Source of the DNA: Opimibacter sp041746735
GTDB lineage: Bacteria; Bacteroidota; Bacteroidia; Chitinophagales; Saprospiraceae
Length of the DNA: 64,000 nucleotides
NCBI GenBank assembly: GCA_041746735.1
Contig: JBGTGP010000010.1
Coordinates: forward strand, 32,945 to 96,944
Direction of reading: 5' to 3'
In this document: piece after piece, positions 32,906-41,614 of the stretch
How the letters are laid out: the number at the start of each line of letters is the position of its first letter
Position numbering within the stretch: the first letter of the stretch is position 1
Translations under genes and position numbers: made by a program
Notes under the pieces: generated by a model
Told to the model about the DNA's origin: nothing
Database searches by the model: none
Seen by the model: the letters and a program-made list of their open reading frames with translations, nothing else

Positions 32906-35596
32906 ATGAAGAAGATTTTCCCTTACTTCCTGATGCTCTTTCTGTGGAAGAGCACCTTGGCGCAGAAGGCCGTCTATCAGGAGATGGCGCAACTGCAAGC
33001 TGCTGGCAAATCCTTTACTCCGGCGCACGTAATGACTTTTCTGTCGCAGGATGTCAGCGACCGCTCCTATGATCTGGAGGGTCTTGGCAAAGGCACTCTG
33101 CTCAACCTGGTGCATGAAGAAATACAACGGATGTTAGCGGATCGGGACCAGTATGAATTTTTAACGTTGGCAGTGCCGGTATCCGAGCGAAGCACGATGA
33201 CCCTTATCCTGCGGCAGCATCAGATTTTTACGGCTGACTTTCAGCTGTATACCAGCAGTACCCCGGCTGTCCCGGTGGATTATACACCCGGGATTCATTT
33301 TAAGGGGATCGTTCAGGGCCAGCCGAATTCTGTCGTGGCGATGAGCGTCTTTCATGACAAAGTAATGGCCCTGATCAGTACCGACCAGGGGAATGCCGTC
33401 ATCGGACCACTGGAGAATAGCCGTGAGCATCACCATTTGTTTTATTGGGAGCAGGATCTCACACGTAAGCATGGTTTCGAATGCGAAACACCAGATGATG
33501 GTATCGGATATACAGCAGAGCAATTGAAGCCCACCTCACAGGGTCGGGATGTCGGGGACTGTGTCCGGTTGTATATTGAGATCGATGACGATATCGTCAC
33601 CCAGAAGGGTGGCGGAGGTCCCGCGACAGACTATATAACGGGTCTTTTCAATCAAAGTATCGTGCTCTACAACAATGAGAGTATCAATATGATGATCAAT
33701 GAGATTTTTGCCTGGACGACTCCGGCGCCTTATTCCGGCAATTCCTCCAGTGCCATGTTGAGTTCGTACCAAAACAATACGGGCGCATTCAATGGAAATC
33801 TGTCCCACCTGGTATCCTACCAGGCCAGTGGAGGGATCGCGGCAGGATTTAACGGAATCTGCAATAACAATCCGGATCTCAGCAAATGCTTTAGCAGCAT
33901 TAGCTCCACGTATGCCAATGTTCCGACCTATAGTTGGTCCGTCATGGTGGTGACCCACGAAATGGGCCACCTGATCGGCTCTCGACATACACATGCGTGT
34001 GTCTGGAACGGTAACAACACGGCAATCGACGGTTGTTCCGGCTCAACCGAAGGTACATGTCCATTACCCGGCATTCCATCGGAGGGCGGTACCCTTATGA
34101 GTTATTGCCATCTCCAGGGTGTGGGAATCAATTTTAATCTCGGTTTTGGTCCGCAGCCCGGAAATGTCATCCGCAATACTGTCAATGCATCCAACAATTG
34201 CCTGACGGCCTGTGGACCGCCACCACCACCGCCACCACCGTCCTATTGTGCCTCTAATGGTACAAACACTTCCTATGAATGGATCCAGCGTGTCCAGTTA
34301 GGATCTATTAATAATGTCAGTGGATCGAATGGCGGTTATGGCAATTACACGGCGTTAAGTACCAATCTTGTGCCCGGCACTACTTATACGATCAACTTGT
34401 TTCCCGGTTTTGCATCATCCGCTTACAACGAATACTGGCGGGTGTGGATTGACTACAACGGGGATCTGGATTGGTCTGATGCCGGTGAGCAGGTCGGACA
34501 GGGCTCAGGGACCTCTCAGGTCAATGTTACGTTTACCGTACCTGCCGGCACAACGGCCAAAACGACACAGATGAGAGTCGCGATGCAGTATAATGCATAC
34601 CCTCCAAATTGTGGCTCCTTTACCTATGGCGAGGTGGAAGACTATACGATTGTGATCACGGGCTCAGAAGCCACTTGCACAGATGGTATTCAAAATCAGG
34701 GTGAGACTGGTGTTGACTGTGGAGGCCCATGTCCTCCGTGTCCAACCTGTAATGACGGGATCCAGAATCAGGGCGAAACAGGAGTGGACTGTGGTGGTCC
34801 ATGCCCGCCATGCCCTCCACCGGGCGAAACAGTACTATTGGCGAGTTATTTTGAGACTGGCTGGGACAGTTGGATAGATGGAGGAATCGATGCAGACAGG
34901 GTGAGCAGCAGTAATTCCTGGGAAGGCTCATACTCCATACGACTGAGGGACAATAGTGGTGTTGAATCGGCTATGACCTCACCCACTTTCAACCTTTCGG
35001 ATGCTACCGGCCTTCAGATCCAGTTTTATTTCAGGGCCGTTAGTATGGAACCCAATGAAGATTTTTGGGTCCGCTATAATAACGGAAGCGGCTGGGTGAC
35101 CATCGCCACGTTTATCCGGAATGTTCATTTCAACAACAACACCTTTTATGTCACCACCGTGACGGTACCCAACTTCAATCCGACCTCCACCGGGACGCTT
35201 CGTATCCAGTGTGATGCGAGTGATGATACAGATCAGATCTATATCGATCAGGTCACAATCACCAAGCTGACCGGTGGTGCATTACCGGAAGCCATGGTCC
35301 TGTTGGAGGAGGTAAATCCGCCTATACAACCCGGTGACGGGCTCGCCCTGCAGGATGTCGAAACGGGTGAGAACCTCTATGTATACCCAAATCCGGTTCA
35401 GGACGAACTTCAGGTTTCATTCACAGGTCAGGTGCAACGACTGCGACTGGTGTCCATGGATGGACTGGAAATCACCATCCCTCAGACAGCTGTGGAAGAA
35501 AAGAAGATCCAGGTTTCAAAACTTGCTCCCGGCATGTATATTCTCTGGGTGCAATCCGCCGGGGAATGGCACCCGCTGCGGTTCAGTAAAATCTGA
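32906..35596 (+). CDS. T9SS-exported zinc metalloprotease, reprolysin-like, with GEVED domain
   Basis: A 896-aa secreted protease. Signal peptide MKKIFPYFLMLFLWKSTLAQ is followed by a propeptide of about 200 residues and a metzincin catalytic domain, with HEMGHLIGSRH near residue 351 (HExxHxxGxxH zinc site) and downstream MSYCH as Met-turn. After a Pro-rich linker comes a GEVED domain (about 445-587, ending YGEVEDYTIVI). Two copies of a Cys-rich module with GIQNQGETGVDCGGPCPPC follow (about 588-637), then a MAM-like beta sandwich. The last 75 residues (YVYPNPVQDELQVSF to LRFSKI) are a type IX secretion sorting domain. ATG 32906 gives the signal peptide. A strong hairpin terminator follows. 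Confidence 0.92.
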   Translation: MKKIFPYFLMLFLWKSTLAQKAVYQEMAQLQAAGKSFTPAHVMTFLSQDVSDRSYDLEGLGKGTLLNLVHEEIQRMLADRDQYEFLTLAVPVSERSTMTLILRQHQIFTADFQLYTSSTPAVPVDYTPGIHFKGIVQGQPNSVVAMSVFHDKVMALISTDQGNAVIGPLENSREHHHLFYWEQDLTRKHGFECETPDDGIGYTAEQLKPTSQGRDVGDCVRLYIEIDDDIVTQKGGGGPATDYITGLFNQSIVLYNNESINMMINEIFAWTTPAPYSGNSSSAMLSSYQNNTGAFNGNLSHLVSYQASGGIAAGFNGICNNNPDLSKCFSSISSTYANVPTYSWSVMVVTHEMGHLIGSRHTHACVWNGNNTAIDGCSGSTEGTCPLPGIPSEGGTLMSYCHLQGVGINFNLGFGPQPGNVIRNTVNASNNCLTACGPPPPPPPPSYCASNGTNTSYEWIQRVQLGSINNVSGSNGGYGNYTALSTNLVPGTTYTINLFPGFASSAYNEYWRVWIDYNGDLDWSDAGEQVGQGSGTSQVNVTFTVPAGTTAKTTQMRVAMQYNAYPPNCGSFTYGEVEDYTIVITGSEATCTDGIQNQGETGVDCGGPCPPCPTCNDGIQNQGETGVDCGGPCPPCPPPGETVLLASYFETGWDSWIDGGIDADRVSSSNSWEGSYSIRLRDNSGVESAMTSPTFNLSDATGLQIQFYFRAVSMEPNEDFWVRYNNGSGWVTIATFIRNVHFNNNTFYVTTVTVPNFNPTSTGTLRIQCDASDDTDQIYIDQVTITKLTGGALPEAMVLLEEVNPPIQPGDGLALQDVETGENLYVYPNPVQDELQVSFTGQVQRLRLVSMDGLEITIPQTAVEEKKIQVSKLAPGMYILWVQSAGEWHPLRFSKI

Positions 35597-35610
35597 TTTT
35601 TGTGTTAAAA

Positions 35611-35645
35611 AAAAGGGCGGCTTCTTGCGAGGCCGCCCTTTTTTT
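35611..35645 (+). terminator. Bidirectional terminator between the protease and lipoprotein genes
   Basis: A 12-bp stem (AAGGGCGGCTTC with GAGGCCGCCCTT, one G-U) and TTGC loop, flanked by A8 and T7. It serves both the protease (plus) and the convergent Cys-motif lipoprotein (minus). Confidence 0.92.
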
Positions 35646-35665
35646 ATTTTGCTGATCTGCAGAGG

Positions 35666-36157
35666 TCAATTATGAAATTCCTGATTGTGCACCAGGGCAC
35701 CACCACATGTGCCGCAGTTGCCGGCTGCTCCGGCACCTCCAGCACAGCCTTTAGGGCAGGTATAGTGATATACCCCCTTGGCATTTTGGGCAGCAGGTGG
35801 CTCAGGCATAGGAGTAGGGGTGCTGGAAGAAGGATTGATCTGGATTGGATTTTCCGGAGAAGCACCTTCGGGAGCACCCATGTTTTGGCTGTGGTAAGCC
35901 TGGTTATGTTCGAGTGTAGCCCCACAGATCGGGCAAGGGCCCTGTGACTCAGCTCCGCCGGCACATCCAGCAGTCGGGCATTTATAGTGTGGCTCACCTC
36001 CGAGGGATACAGGCGTTCCGCCTGGGCCCTGAGAATTCATGCCTTCAGGCGACACAATCCCTTCCTGGGAGTTGGTGTCATCTTTTTTACTATTACAGGC
36101 CATCGTGCCCAAGCCAATACCCAGGACCACGATAAAGAGAAAATGTGAAAGTTTCAT
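35666..36157 (-). CDS. Lipoprotein with two Cys-rich metal-binding-like repeats
   Basis: A 163-aa lipoprotein (FIVVLGIGLGTMAC lipobox, then NSKKDDTNS). It holds two copies of a small Cys/His motif: YKCPTAGCAGGAESQGPCPI with CGATLEHNQAYH at about residues 58-90, and YTCPKGCAGGAGAAGNCGTC with GGALVHNQEFH at the C-terminus. A Pro/Ser/Thr linker (SSSTPTPMPEPPA) separates them. The Cys-x2-3-Cys spacing and trailing His suggest zinc-ribbon or heavy-metal binding at the cell surface or in the periplasm. Single gene; function unknown. Confidence 0.75.
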   Translation of the reverse strand: MKLSHFLFIVVLGIGLGTMACNSKKDDTNSQEGIVSPEGMNSQGPGGTPVSLGGEPHYKCPTAGCAGGAESQGPCPICGATLEHNQAYHSQNMGAPEGASPENPIQINPSSSTPTPMPEPPAAQNAKGVYHYTCPKGCAGGAGAAGNCGTCGGALVHNQEFHN

Positions 36158-36277
36158 AAGTCAGAATGCGTGAAAAGGAAATGAATTTATTTTTCAAACC
36201 AGAATGCAAAGATAAGGGGCTACCTGAGAAAGCAGCGCTATTTTTCTTGCACATATATTGTTAACGAACAGAAAAGG

Positions 36278-36688
36278 TTATGGTATATGGCTCGTTTCGA
36301 TTAAAATCGGGTGGGTCAGCATCCGGTGTACCGGGCATTTTCGGGCAATATCCAGTAGCCGGTCCTTTTGGCTTGCCTCCAGTTCACCTTCAAGTTCCAG
36401 CTCACTGAAGATGCGGGAGATTTGCCCATCAGGGTGCTTTTCGATCCGGATACCGATATGAAGGGTGACCCCGTCGAGATTCCATCCTTTCCGGTCAGCA
36501 TACATCCGGAGTGTGGCTGTTGTACAGGAAGCCAGCCCGCTGAGTACAAGCTCCGTTGGGGTCGGGCCCAAATCTTTTCCACCATTGTCATCTGGTTCAT
36601 CCCCAATAAAGACATGCCCACGGGCCGTGATTCGGGTGGCATACCTGTCGTGACCTATACTGGCGTGTATCTTTGTTTTAACCTCCAT
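36278..36688 (-). CDS. OsmC/Ohr family protein
   Basis: A 136-aa OsmC-like peroxiredoxin-type protein. These reduce organic hydroperoxides with a pair of reactive Cys. The first is in LSGLASCTTATLRMYADRKG near residue 55, and the second near residue 122 is in ARKCPVHRML. The characteristic GGKDLGPTPTELVLSGLASC stretch is intact. ATG 36688 gives MEVKTKI; an extra three codons upstream are possible. Bacillithiol synthesis (bshA) elsewhere in the window would supply a thiol for such redox proteins. Divergent from the ECF sigma gene. Confidence 0.88.
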   Translation of the reverse strand: MEVKTKIHASIGHDRYATRITARGHVFIGDEPDDNGGKDLGPTPTELVLSGLASCTTATLRMYADRKGWNLDGVTLHIGIRIEKHPDGQISRIFSELELEGELEASQKDRLLDIARKCPVHRMLTHPILIETSHIP

Positions 36689-36790
36689 ATATGGCACAAA
36701 ATAAGTTGAATCTGGAGGATGAGAATGGGTTGATGCAACCTCCTTACCTTTTGCGTGTCCTTTATTCGCTATCTAGACATAAAAAACCGA

Positions 36791-37330
36791 ATGCATTCAG
36801 ACGCTGAGTCTTTGTTGATTGCGCGCTGTCTCTCCGGCCACAGGCAGGCTCAGCATACCCTCTACCGGCAGTACTGCGATGCCATGTATAATGTTTGCTA
36901 CCGGATGCTGGGTTCTGAGGCAGAAGCAGAAGATATCCTGCAGGAGTCTTTTGTGGATGTCTTTGTCAAGCTACATACGTTCCGGGGAGAATCGACCCTA
37001 GGAGCGTGGATCAAGCGTATCGTCATCAATCACTGTCTGAATGTTTTTAAAAAACGCAGGATCAGGTTTGAAGAAATGAACGAACAGGTCAGCGATGTAG
37101 CAGATGAATCCCCTCCGGACGACGATTATACGGGTCTTGAAGTGCGGCGGGTGAAGGATGCCATCATGGCCCTTCCGGATGGGTACAGACAAGTCCTGAC
37201 CCTGTATCTCATCGAAGGCTATGATCACGGAGAGATCGCCAGTATTCTGGGGATTCAGGAAAGCGGATCTAAATCCCAGTATAGCCGGGCAAAGGCCAGG
37301 CTCAGGGACATTTTAGTAAAAAGTGGTTGA
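36791..37330 (+). CDS. ECF-type RNA polymerase sigma factor
   Basis: A 179-aa sigma-70 factor of the extracytoplasmic function class. Region 2 (residues about 20-90) contains YRQYCDAMYNVCYRMLGSEA, AEDILQESFVDVFVKL and the promoter-melting TFRGESTLGAWIKRIVIN. Region 4 (about 120-175) contains LPDGYRQVLTLYLIEGYDHG and IASILGIQESGSKSQYSRAK. ATG 36791 is preferred over GTG 36755. It heads a cassette with a single-span protein (likely anti-sigma) and a DUF4097-like exported protein. Confidence 0.92.
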   Translation: MHSDAESLLIARCLSGHRQAQHTLYRQYCDAMYNVCYRMLGSEAEAEDILQESFVDVFVKLHTFRGESTLGAWIKRIVINHCLNVFKKRRIRFEEMNEQVSDVADESPPDDDYTGLEVRRVKDAIMALPDGYRQVLTLYLIEGYDHGEIASILGIQESGSKSQYSRAKARLRDILVKSG

Positions 37331-37442
37331 ATGCAGACACTAACAGTTTAAACACACGCACGACAACAATACATATCTAACCCGTGTCAAAACTGCCAGA
37401 AAGACCAGAAAGAAATGTAAAGTGATATAACACATACCCTAC

Positions 37443-37943
37443 ATGAGTGACAGACTTGAAGATTTTATAAAAGCTAACCGGGACGCATTGGATGACCTCA
37501 AAACGCCCGACCGGGTATGGGGTCGTGTGGAAGCAAAAATCACCCCCACTGTTCGGATCTGGAAATGGACCGCCATCGCAGCCAGTGCATTGTTGCTGAT
37601 CGCTGTCGGGTATATCGCAGGGCAAAAAATGTATACCAGACCCGCCCTCGCCGGATGGGATGAATACAAAGAAGCGGAACAATTTTATCAAGTCCGGATC
37701 CATCAGAAAATGGAAGAAATAAAAGCCTTTCCGGTTAGCGATGAAGTTATGCAGGACCTGGCAGCTCTGGATGCAGTCTACCTTGATCTCCACCGCCAAC
37801 TCCAGGATGATCCTAATGCCAATACCGAAATACTCTTAAGTGTCATGATCCGGCATCAACGGCACAAACTCAGAATGATGGAAAAAATACTGGAACGGGT
37901 TGATCAATATGAACAAACTGAAAACGAACAGCATGAAATGTAG
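37443..37943 (+). CDS. Probable anti-sigma factor, single-span membrane protein
   Basis: A 166-aa protein with a cytosolic N-terminus of about 39 residues (MSDRLEDFIKANRDALDDLK), one membrane segment (WTAIAASALLLIAVGYIAG) and a helical extracytoplasmic part (VRIHQKMEEIKAFPVSDEV, VMIRHQRHKLRMMEKILERV). The topology and position behind an ECF sigma gene are those of anti-sigma factors, though no zinc-binding HxxxCxxC motif is present. It overlaps the next gene by about 35 nt, so the two are coupled. Confidence 0.72.
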   Translation: MSDRLEDFIKANRDALDDLKTPDRVWGRVEAKITPTVRIWKWTAIAASALLLIAVGYIAGQKMYTRPALAGWDEYKEAEQFYQVRIHQKMEEIKAFPVSDEVMQDLAALDAVYLDLHRQLQDDPNANTEILLSVMIRHQRHKLRMMEKILERVDQYEQTENEQHEM

Positions 37944-39024
37944 AATCCTTCTTATCCTCCTGTTACTCCCTGTCTGGGTCAGAGCCAATGACGGCGATGC
38001 TGAAGTCATCAGGAAAATCAATCGTGAATTTGCTATACGTTCGGATGGTTATTTGACCATCGACAATCGATATGGCAATCTTGACATTGCTATCGGTCAA
38101 GGCAATTCAATCCGGATGGATATCACCATCCGCGCAGAAGCATCGAGCCAGAAAAAAGCGCAAGAAGCGGTGGATCGCATCCAGGTCATCTTTGAAGAAG
38201 GCTCCAACCGGGTAAAAGCCCGAACCGAAATCCAGTCCGCATCAGGGTGGACCTCCTGGTTTCAATCCGGTAGCATGAATGTTCGGATACATTACCAGGT
38301 GTTGGTTCCGGCTGATATCTACCTCGAGCTGATCAACAAGTATGGGGACATCTATGTCGAGACCACGCAACGGGATCTTCGGATCAATCTGGGCTATGGG
38401 GATATTCGTCTTGGAGATATCAAAGCCGGACTTACACTCCAGATGGCCTACAGCGATGGCCGCATCTCTCAGATTCAGGATGGCAATCTTAAACTCAGCT
38501 ACTCCGATCTGGAAATGGAGGACGCCTGGTCACTCAACGTTGATATGAAATACTCGGACCTCGCTATGGGATCCGCCATTCGGACAAAAGTGGTTTCGGC
38601 GTATAGTGAACTGAAGGGCCTTGATATTGACGAGCTCATCTATAGCGGGAAGTATGATGATCTCACACTGGATCGTGTCAAGACTATAGATGCGGAAACC
38701 GGATATTCGGATATCAGTATTCAGGAATTGAGTCAGCAAGGTAATTTTTCCATGAAGTACGGAGGCCTGGTCGTACGCCAGATAACCCCGGGATTTTCCA
38801 AACTCAACATTACGACCTCGTATACGGGCGTGTCGTTGGGCTTTGCAGAACATACTTCTTTTGCAGTCGATGCTCAAAATAATTATTGCAGTATACAGCA
38901 TACCGGTCTGCGGGTACAGGAGGATATTCGGCAGGGATCAAGTACGATCCTGAAGGCCAGCAAAGGATCTGGTGGCGGAAAAGTCAGTGTGCGGATGAAT
39001 TACGGATCGCTCCGACTGCAGTAA
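37909..39024 (+). CDS. Exported DUF4097-like beta-helix protein
   Basis: About 371 aa, signal peptide CRILLILLLLPVWVRA, followed by short beta-strand repeats with recurring YGDI, YSDL and YGSL turns (INKYGDIYVETTQ, LGYGDIRLGDI, LKLSYSDLEMEDA, MKYSDLAMGSA, TGYSDISIQEL, MKYGGLVVRQI). This is the pattern of DUF4097/adhesin-like right-handed beta helices. It is often encoded with an ECF sigma/anti-sigma pair in Bacteroidota, where it may sense or report envelope state. The start overlaps the anti-sigma gene. The stop is 1 nt from that of the convergent ABC transporter. Confidence 0.78.
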   Translation: MNKLKTNSMKCRILLILLLLPVWVRANDGDAEVIRKINREFAIRSDGYLTIDNRYGNLDIAIGQGNSIRMDITIRAEASSQKKAQEAVDRIQVIFEEGSNRVKARTEIQSASGWTSWFQSGSMNVRIHYQVLVPADIYLELINKYGDIYVETTQRDLRINLGYGDIRLGDIKAGLTLQMAYSDGRISQIQDGNLKLSYSDLEMEDAWSLNVDMKYSDLAMGSAIRTKVVSAYSELKGLDIDELIYSGKYDDLTLDRVKTIDAETGYSDISIQELSQQGNFSMKYGGLVVRQITPGFSKLNITTSYTGVSLGFAEHTSFAVDAQNNYCSIQHTGLRVQEDIRQGSSTILKASKGSGGGKVSVRMNYGSLRLQ

Positions 39025-39025
39025 A

Positions 39026-40870
39026 TCATTGATAGCCCTGAGCCTGTAGCTGGAAGAGTTCGGCATACAGCCCCTGACGAAGTAGAAGTTCTTCATGGGT
39101 GCCGATTTCGAGCATTTGACCGCTTTTGAGTACCAGGATACGGTCAGCCATCCGAACCGTACTAAATCTGTGAGATATGATCACTGCGGTTTTACCCCGG
39201 GTCAGTTCTGCAAATCGCTTGAAGACTTCAAATTCAGCCCGGGCATCCAATGCGGCCGTAGGTTCATCCAGGATGACAATCTGCGCGTCGCGCATATACG
39301 CCCGGGCCAAGGCTATTTTTTGCCATTCACCTCCCGACAGATCGATCCCTTCGGCAAATCGTTTGCCCAACATTTGGTCATAGCCACCAGGTAATTTTTG
39401 GATGACGGGATCCGCGAGACTTTTCTCGGCCGCTTGCCGGATCTGGTCCGTTTGCTCTGTTTTTTCGATCTGACCCACAGCGATATTTTCAGCGGCCCGG
39501 AAACTAAACCGCACATAATCCTGAAAAATAACTCCGATCATCCTACGGTAGGAATCTATCGTAAAAGAGCGGATGTCCTGGCCGTCCAACAAGATGCTGC
39601 CTTCGGTGGGATCATACATTCGGGCCAGTAATTTGACCAGGGTCGTTTTTCCGGCTCCATTTTCACCGACGAGAGCCAACTTTTCACCTGCCTGCAACTC
39701 AAAGGTGACATGGCGTACCGCCCAGATATCCGTACCCGGATATTTGAATCCGACATTCTCAAAGCGAATGCTGTGGTGAATAGCCCCAGGAGCTTCTATG
39801 GCCTCCGGCGTGTCCCGGATCGTCGGGATGATCGCCAGGAAGTCAAAGTAATCCTGGAGATATAAAGCAGACTCGGTAATGCGGGTAAAGGTGGAAAGCA
39901 GGTTCTGCAGTTGATTTTGCAATCGGTTGAAAGATCCTGAAAGGAAAGTCATATCACCTACAGACAATACACCGGCCACCGTCCGCAGAATGATGAGCAG
40001 GTATGCGCCGTAATACGCACCGACACTTAATATCTGCAACACCGTACCCCAGATTGTCCGACGGATCGCCAACACCTTATTGGCCTTGTAGTATTCTTTT
40101 GCGATACGGCTGAAGCGATCGGTTAAAAAGGAGTCGAGACCAAAGACTTTGATTTCCTTGGCCGTTTCCACACTGGCACCTATATAGCGCAGGTAATCCA
40201 GTTCTCTTCGTTGGGGCGTCCAGCTCCGGACAAGAGAATAACTGGAACGGGAGAAGTAGGCTTCACTCACGAAAGATGGGAGAACGGCAACAAAGAGAAT
40301 CAGGATAAGCCAGGGCTCAAAAGCGACGAGACCCGCACCGAGAAAAAGGATGGTGATCAGATCCTGGAGCTGGCTGAGCACCATCGACATGAGTACCACC
40401 CGACCTGTCGTCTGTCGTCTGGCGCGTTCCAGTTTGTCATAAAACTCACTGTCTTCAAACATCGCCAGATCCAGCGAGGATGCTTTGTGCATCAATTCAA
40501 CAGAAGAATGATTGGCATATAGGTCCCCGAGCAGGGCATCTGACAAGTTGATCAGCCGGTTGAAAATCTCTGAAAAAACGGCAAGGCCCAATTCCATTCC
40601 CAGCCACCACCACAGTTGATCATAGTCTTTTTCCGGGGCACTGATGAGCCGGATCACCTCGTCGATAATCAGCTTGCCGACATAGAGCTGTCCCAGCGGG
40701 ATGGCCGATTTAAAAAGGCGCAGGATTATATTGACCAGGGTCAGCGAAGGAGACGTCTTCCAAATCATCCGGAAGAAAGGGATCAGGAGTTTCAGGGAAC
40801 TCAAACTTTCCACAAAACCTTTACGAGGTTTTTCATCCATTTCTAGCGGAAATTCTCTGCCTCTTGCCAT
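39026..40870 (-). CDS. ABC transporter, fused permease and ATPase (exporter type)
   Basis: A 614-aa half-transporter of the exporter class. The N-terminal six-helix permease domain (residues about 40-340) has transmembrane stretches such as LTLVNIILRLFKSAIPLGQLYV and LLIILRTVAGVLSVGDMTFL. The nucleotide-binding domain (about 365-605) has Walker A GENGAGKTTL, Q-loop IFQDYVRFSF, signature LSGGEWQKIALARA, Walker B IVILDEPTAALDA and switch ISHRFST. It would act as a homodimer, or with an unseen partner. Substrate unknown; the family exports lipids, peptides or drugs. Confidence 0.92.
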   Translation of the reverse strand: MARGREFPLEMDEKPRKGFVESLSSLKLLIPFFRMIWKTSPSLTLVNIILRLFKSAIPLGQLYVGKLIIDEVIRLISAPEKDYDQLWWWLGMELGLAVFSEIFNRLINLSDALLGDLYANHSSVELMHKASSLDLAMFEDSEFYDKLERARRQTTGRVVLMSMVLSQLQDLITILFLGAGLVAFEPWLILILFVAVLPSFVSEAYFSRSSYSLVRSWTPQRRELDYLRYIGASVETAKEIKVFGLDSFLTDRFSRIAKEYYKANKVLAIRRTIWGTVLQILSVGAYYGAYLLIILRTVAGVLSVGDMTFLSGSFNRLQNQLQNLLSTFTRITESALYLQDYFDFLAIIPTIRDTPEAIEAPGAIHHSIRFENVGFKYPGTDIWAVRHVTFELQAGEKLALVGENGAGKTTLVKLLARMYDPTEGSILLDGQDIRSFTIDSYRRMIGVIFQDYVRFSFRAAENIAVGQIEKTEQTDQIRQAAEKSLADPVIQKLPGGYDQMLGKRFAEGIDLSGGEWQKIALARAYMRDAQIVILDEPTAALDARAEFEVFKRFAELTRGKTAVIISHRFSTVRMADRILVLKSGQMLEIGTHEELLLRQGLYAELFQLQAQGYQ

Positions 40871-40989
40871 TGACGCAACCTAACACATTTTATTCATATT
40901 GGTTTTCATGCAAAGCACTGTCTGAAATCCCACCATTATGTCTTGTTGTCATTTCCTTGGCGGAGCACAAACATGTTGCCAGGTGCATC

Positions 40990-40997
40990 TATCTTTA
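40990..40997 (+). promoter_or_regulatory. -7 promoter-like element of the NUDIX gene (TATCTTTA)
   Basis: Near-match to TAnnTTTG (final A), 17 nt before the NUDIX ATG, in the 144-bp divergent spacer. Confidence 0.4.
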
Positions 40998-41014
40998 GCT
41001 CGTAAACAAGGACC

Positions 41015-41611
41015 ATGAAAATAAATCGGCTTAGTGAAGAATCGATCTTCAACGAGTTTTTTGAGGTAAGGAAAGGCATCTTGCAGTTCGAACGATTTGA
41101 TGGTTCAATGTCGGCGGTAGTGACGCGGTACAGCTTCTGTAAGTGGGATGCGGTGGCGGTATTGGTGTACCACCGAAAGGAAGACGTCTATATCCTGGTG
41201 CAGCAAATGAGATATCCGCCGGTCCATCATGCTGTGGACCCCTGGCTCACCGAGATCGTCGCAGGCGGTATTATACCGGGAGAAGACGAAGAAGCAGCCG
41301 GTATCCGGGAGGTTATAGAGGAAACGGGCTATCGTCCACTTTCGATGGAACGGATCAACCGCTTTTATGTATCGCCGGGCATCATGAGTGAACGCATTAC
41401 CCTCTTCTATGCCGAAGTCGATGAATCATCCAGAGTGAATGAAGGTGGAGGTCACCCTGAAGAAGATGAAGATATCAGACTGATCCGAATACCCAGAAGC
41501 AAAGGACTGGAGTGGATGGAATCCTTGTCTGTTGGCGACAGTAAAACGATCATCGCCTTGCAATGGCATGCGCTACTTATCCAACAGCAGCAACACCGTT
41601 CATCCAGATAA
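41015..41611 (+). CDS. NUDIX hydrolase (ADP-sugar pyrophosphatase type)
   Basis: A 198-aa NUDIX-fold hydrolase. The Nudix box is complete: GGIIPGEDEEAAGIREVIEE followed by TGY, with the REVIEE metal ligands. The N-terminal LQFERFDGSMSAVVTRYSF and the downstream FYVSPGIMSERITLFYAEVD resemble ADP-ribose pyrophosphatases (NudF/NudE group), which cleave ADP-ribose and related nucleotide sugars. It stands alone between an ABC transporter and the convergent YceI gene, 3 nt away. Confidence 0.88.
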   Translation: MKINRLSEESIFNEFFEVRKGILQFERFDGSMSAVVTRYSFCKWDAVAVLVYHRKEDVYILVQQMRYPPVHHAVDPWLTEIVAGGIIPGEDEEAAGIREVIEETGYRPLSMERINRFYVSPGIMSERITLFYAEVDESSRVNEGGGHPEEDEDIRLIRIPRSKGLEWMESLSVGDSKTIIALQWHALLIQQQQHRSSR

Positions 41612-41614
41612 TGG

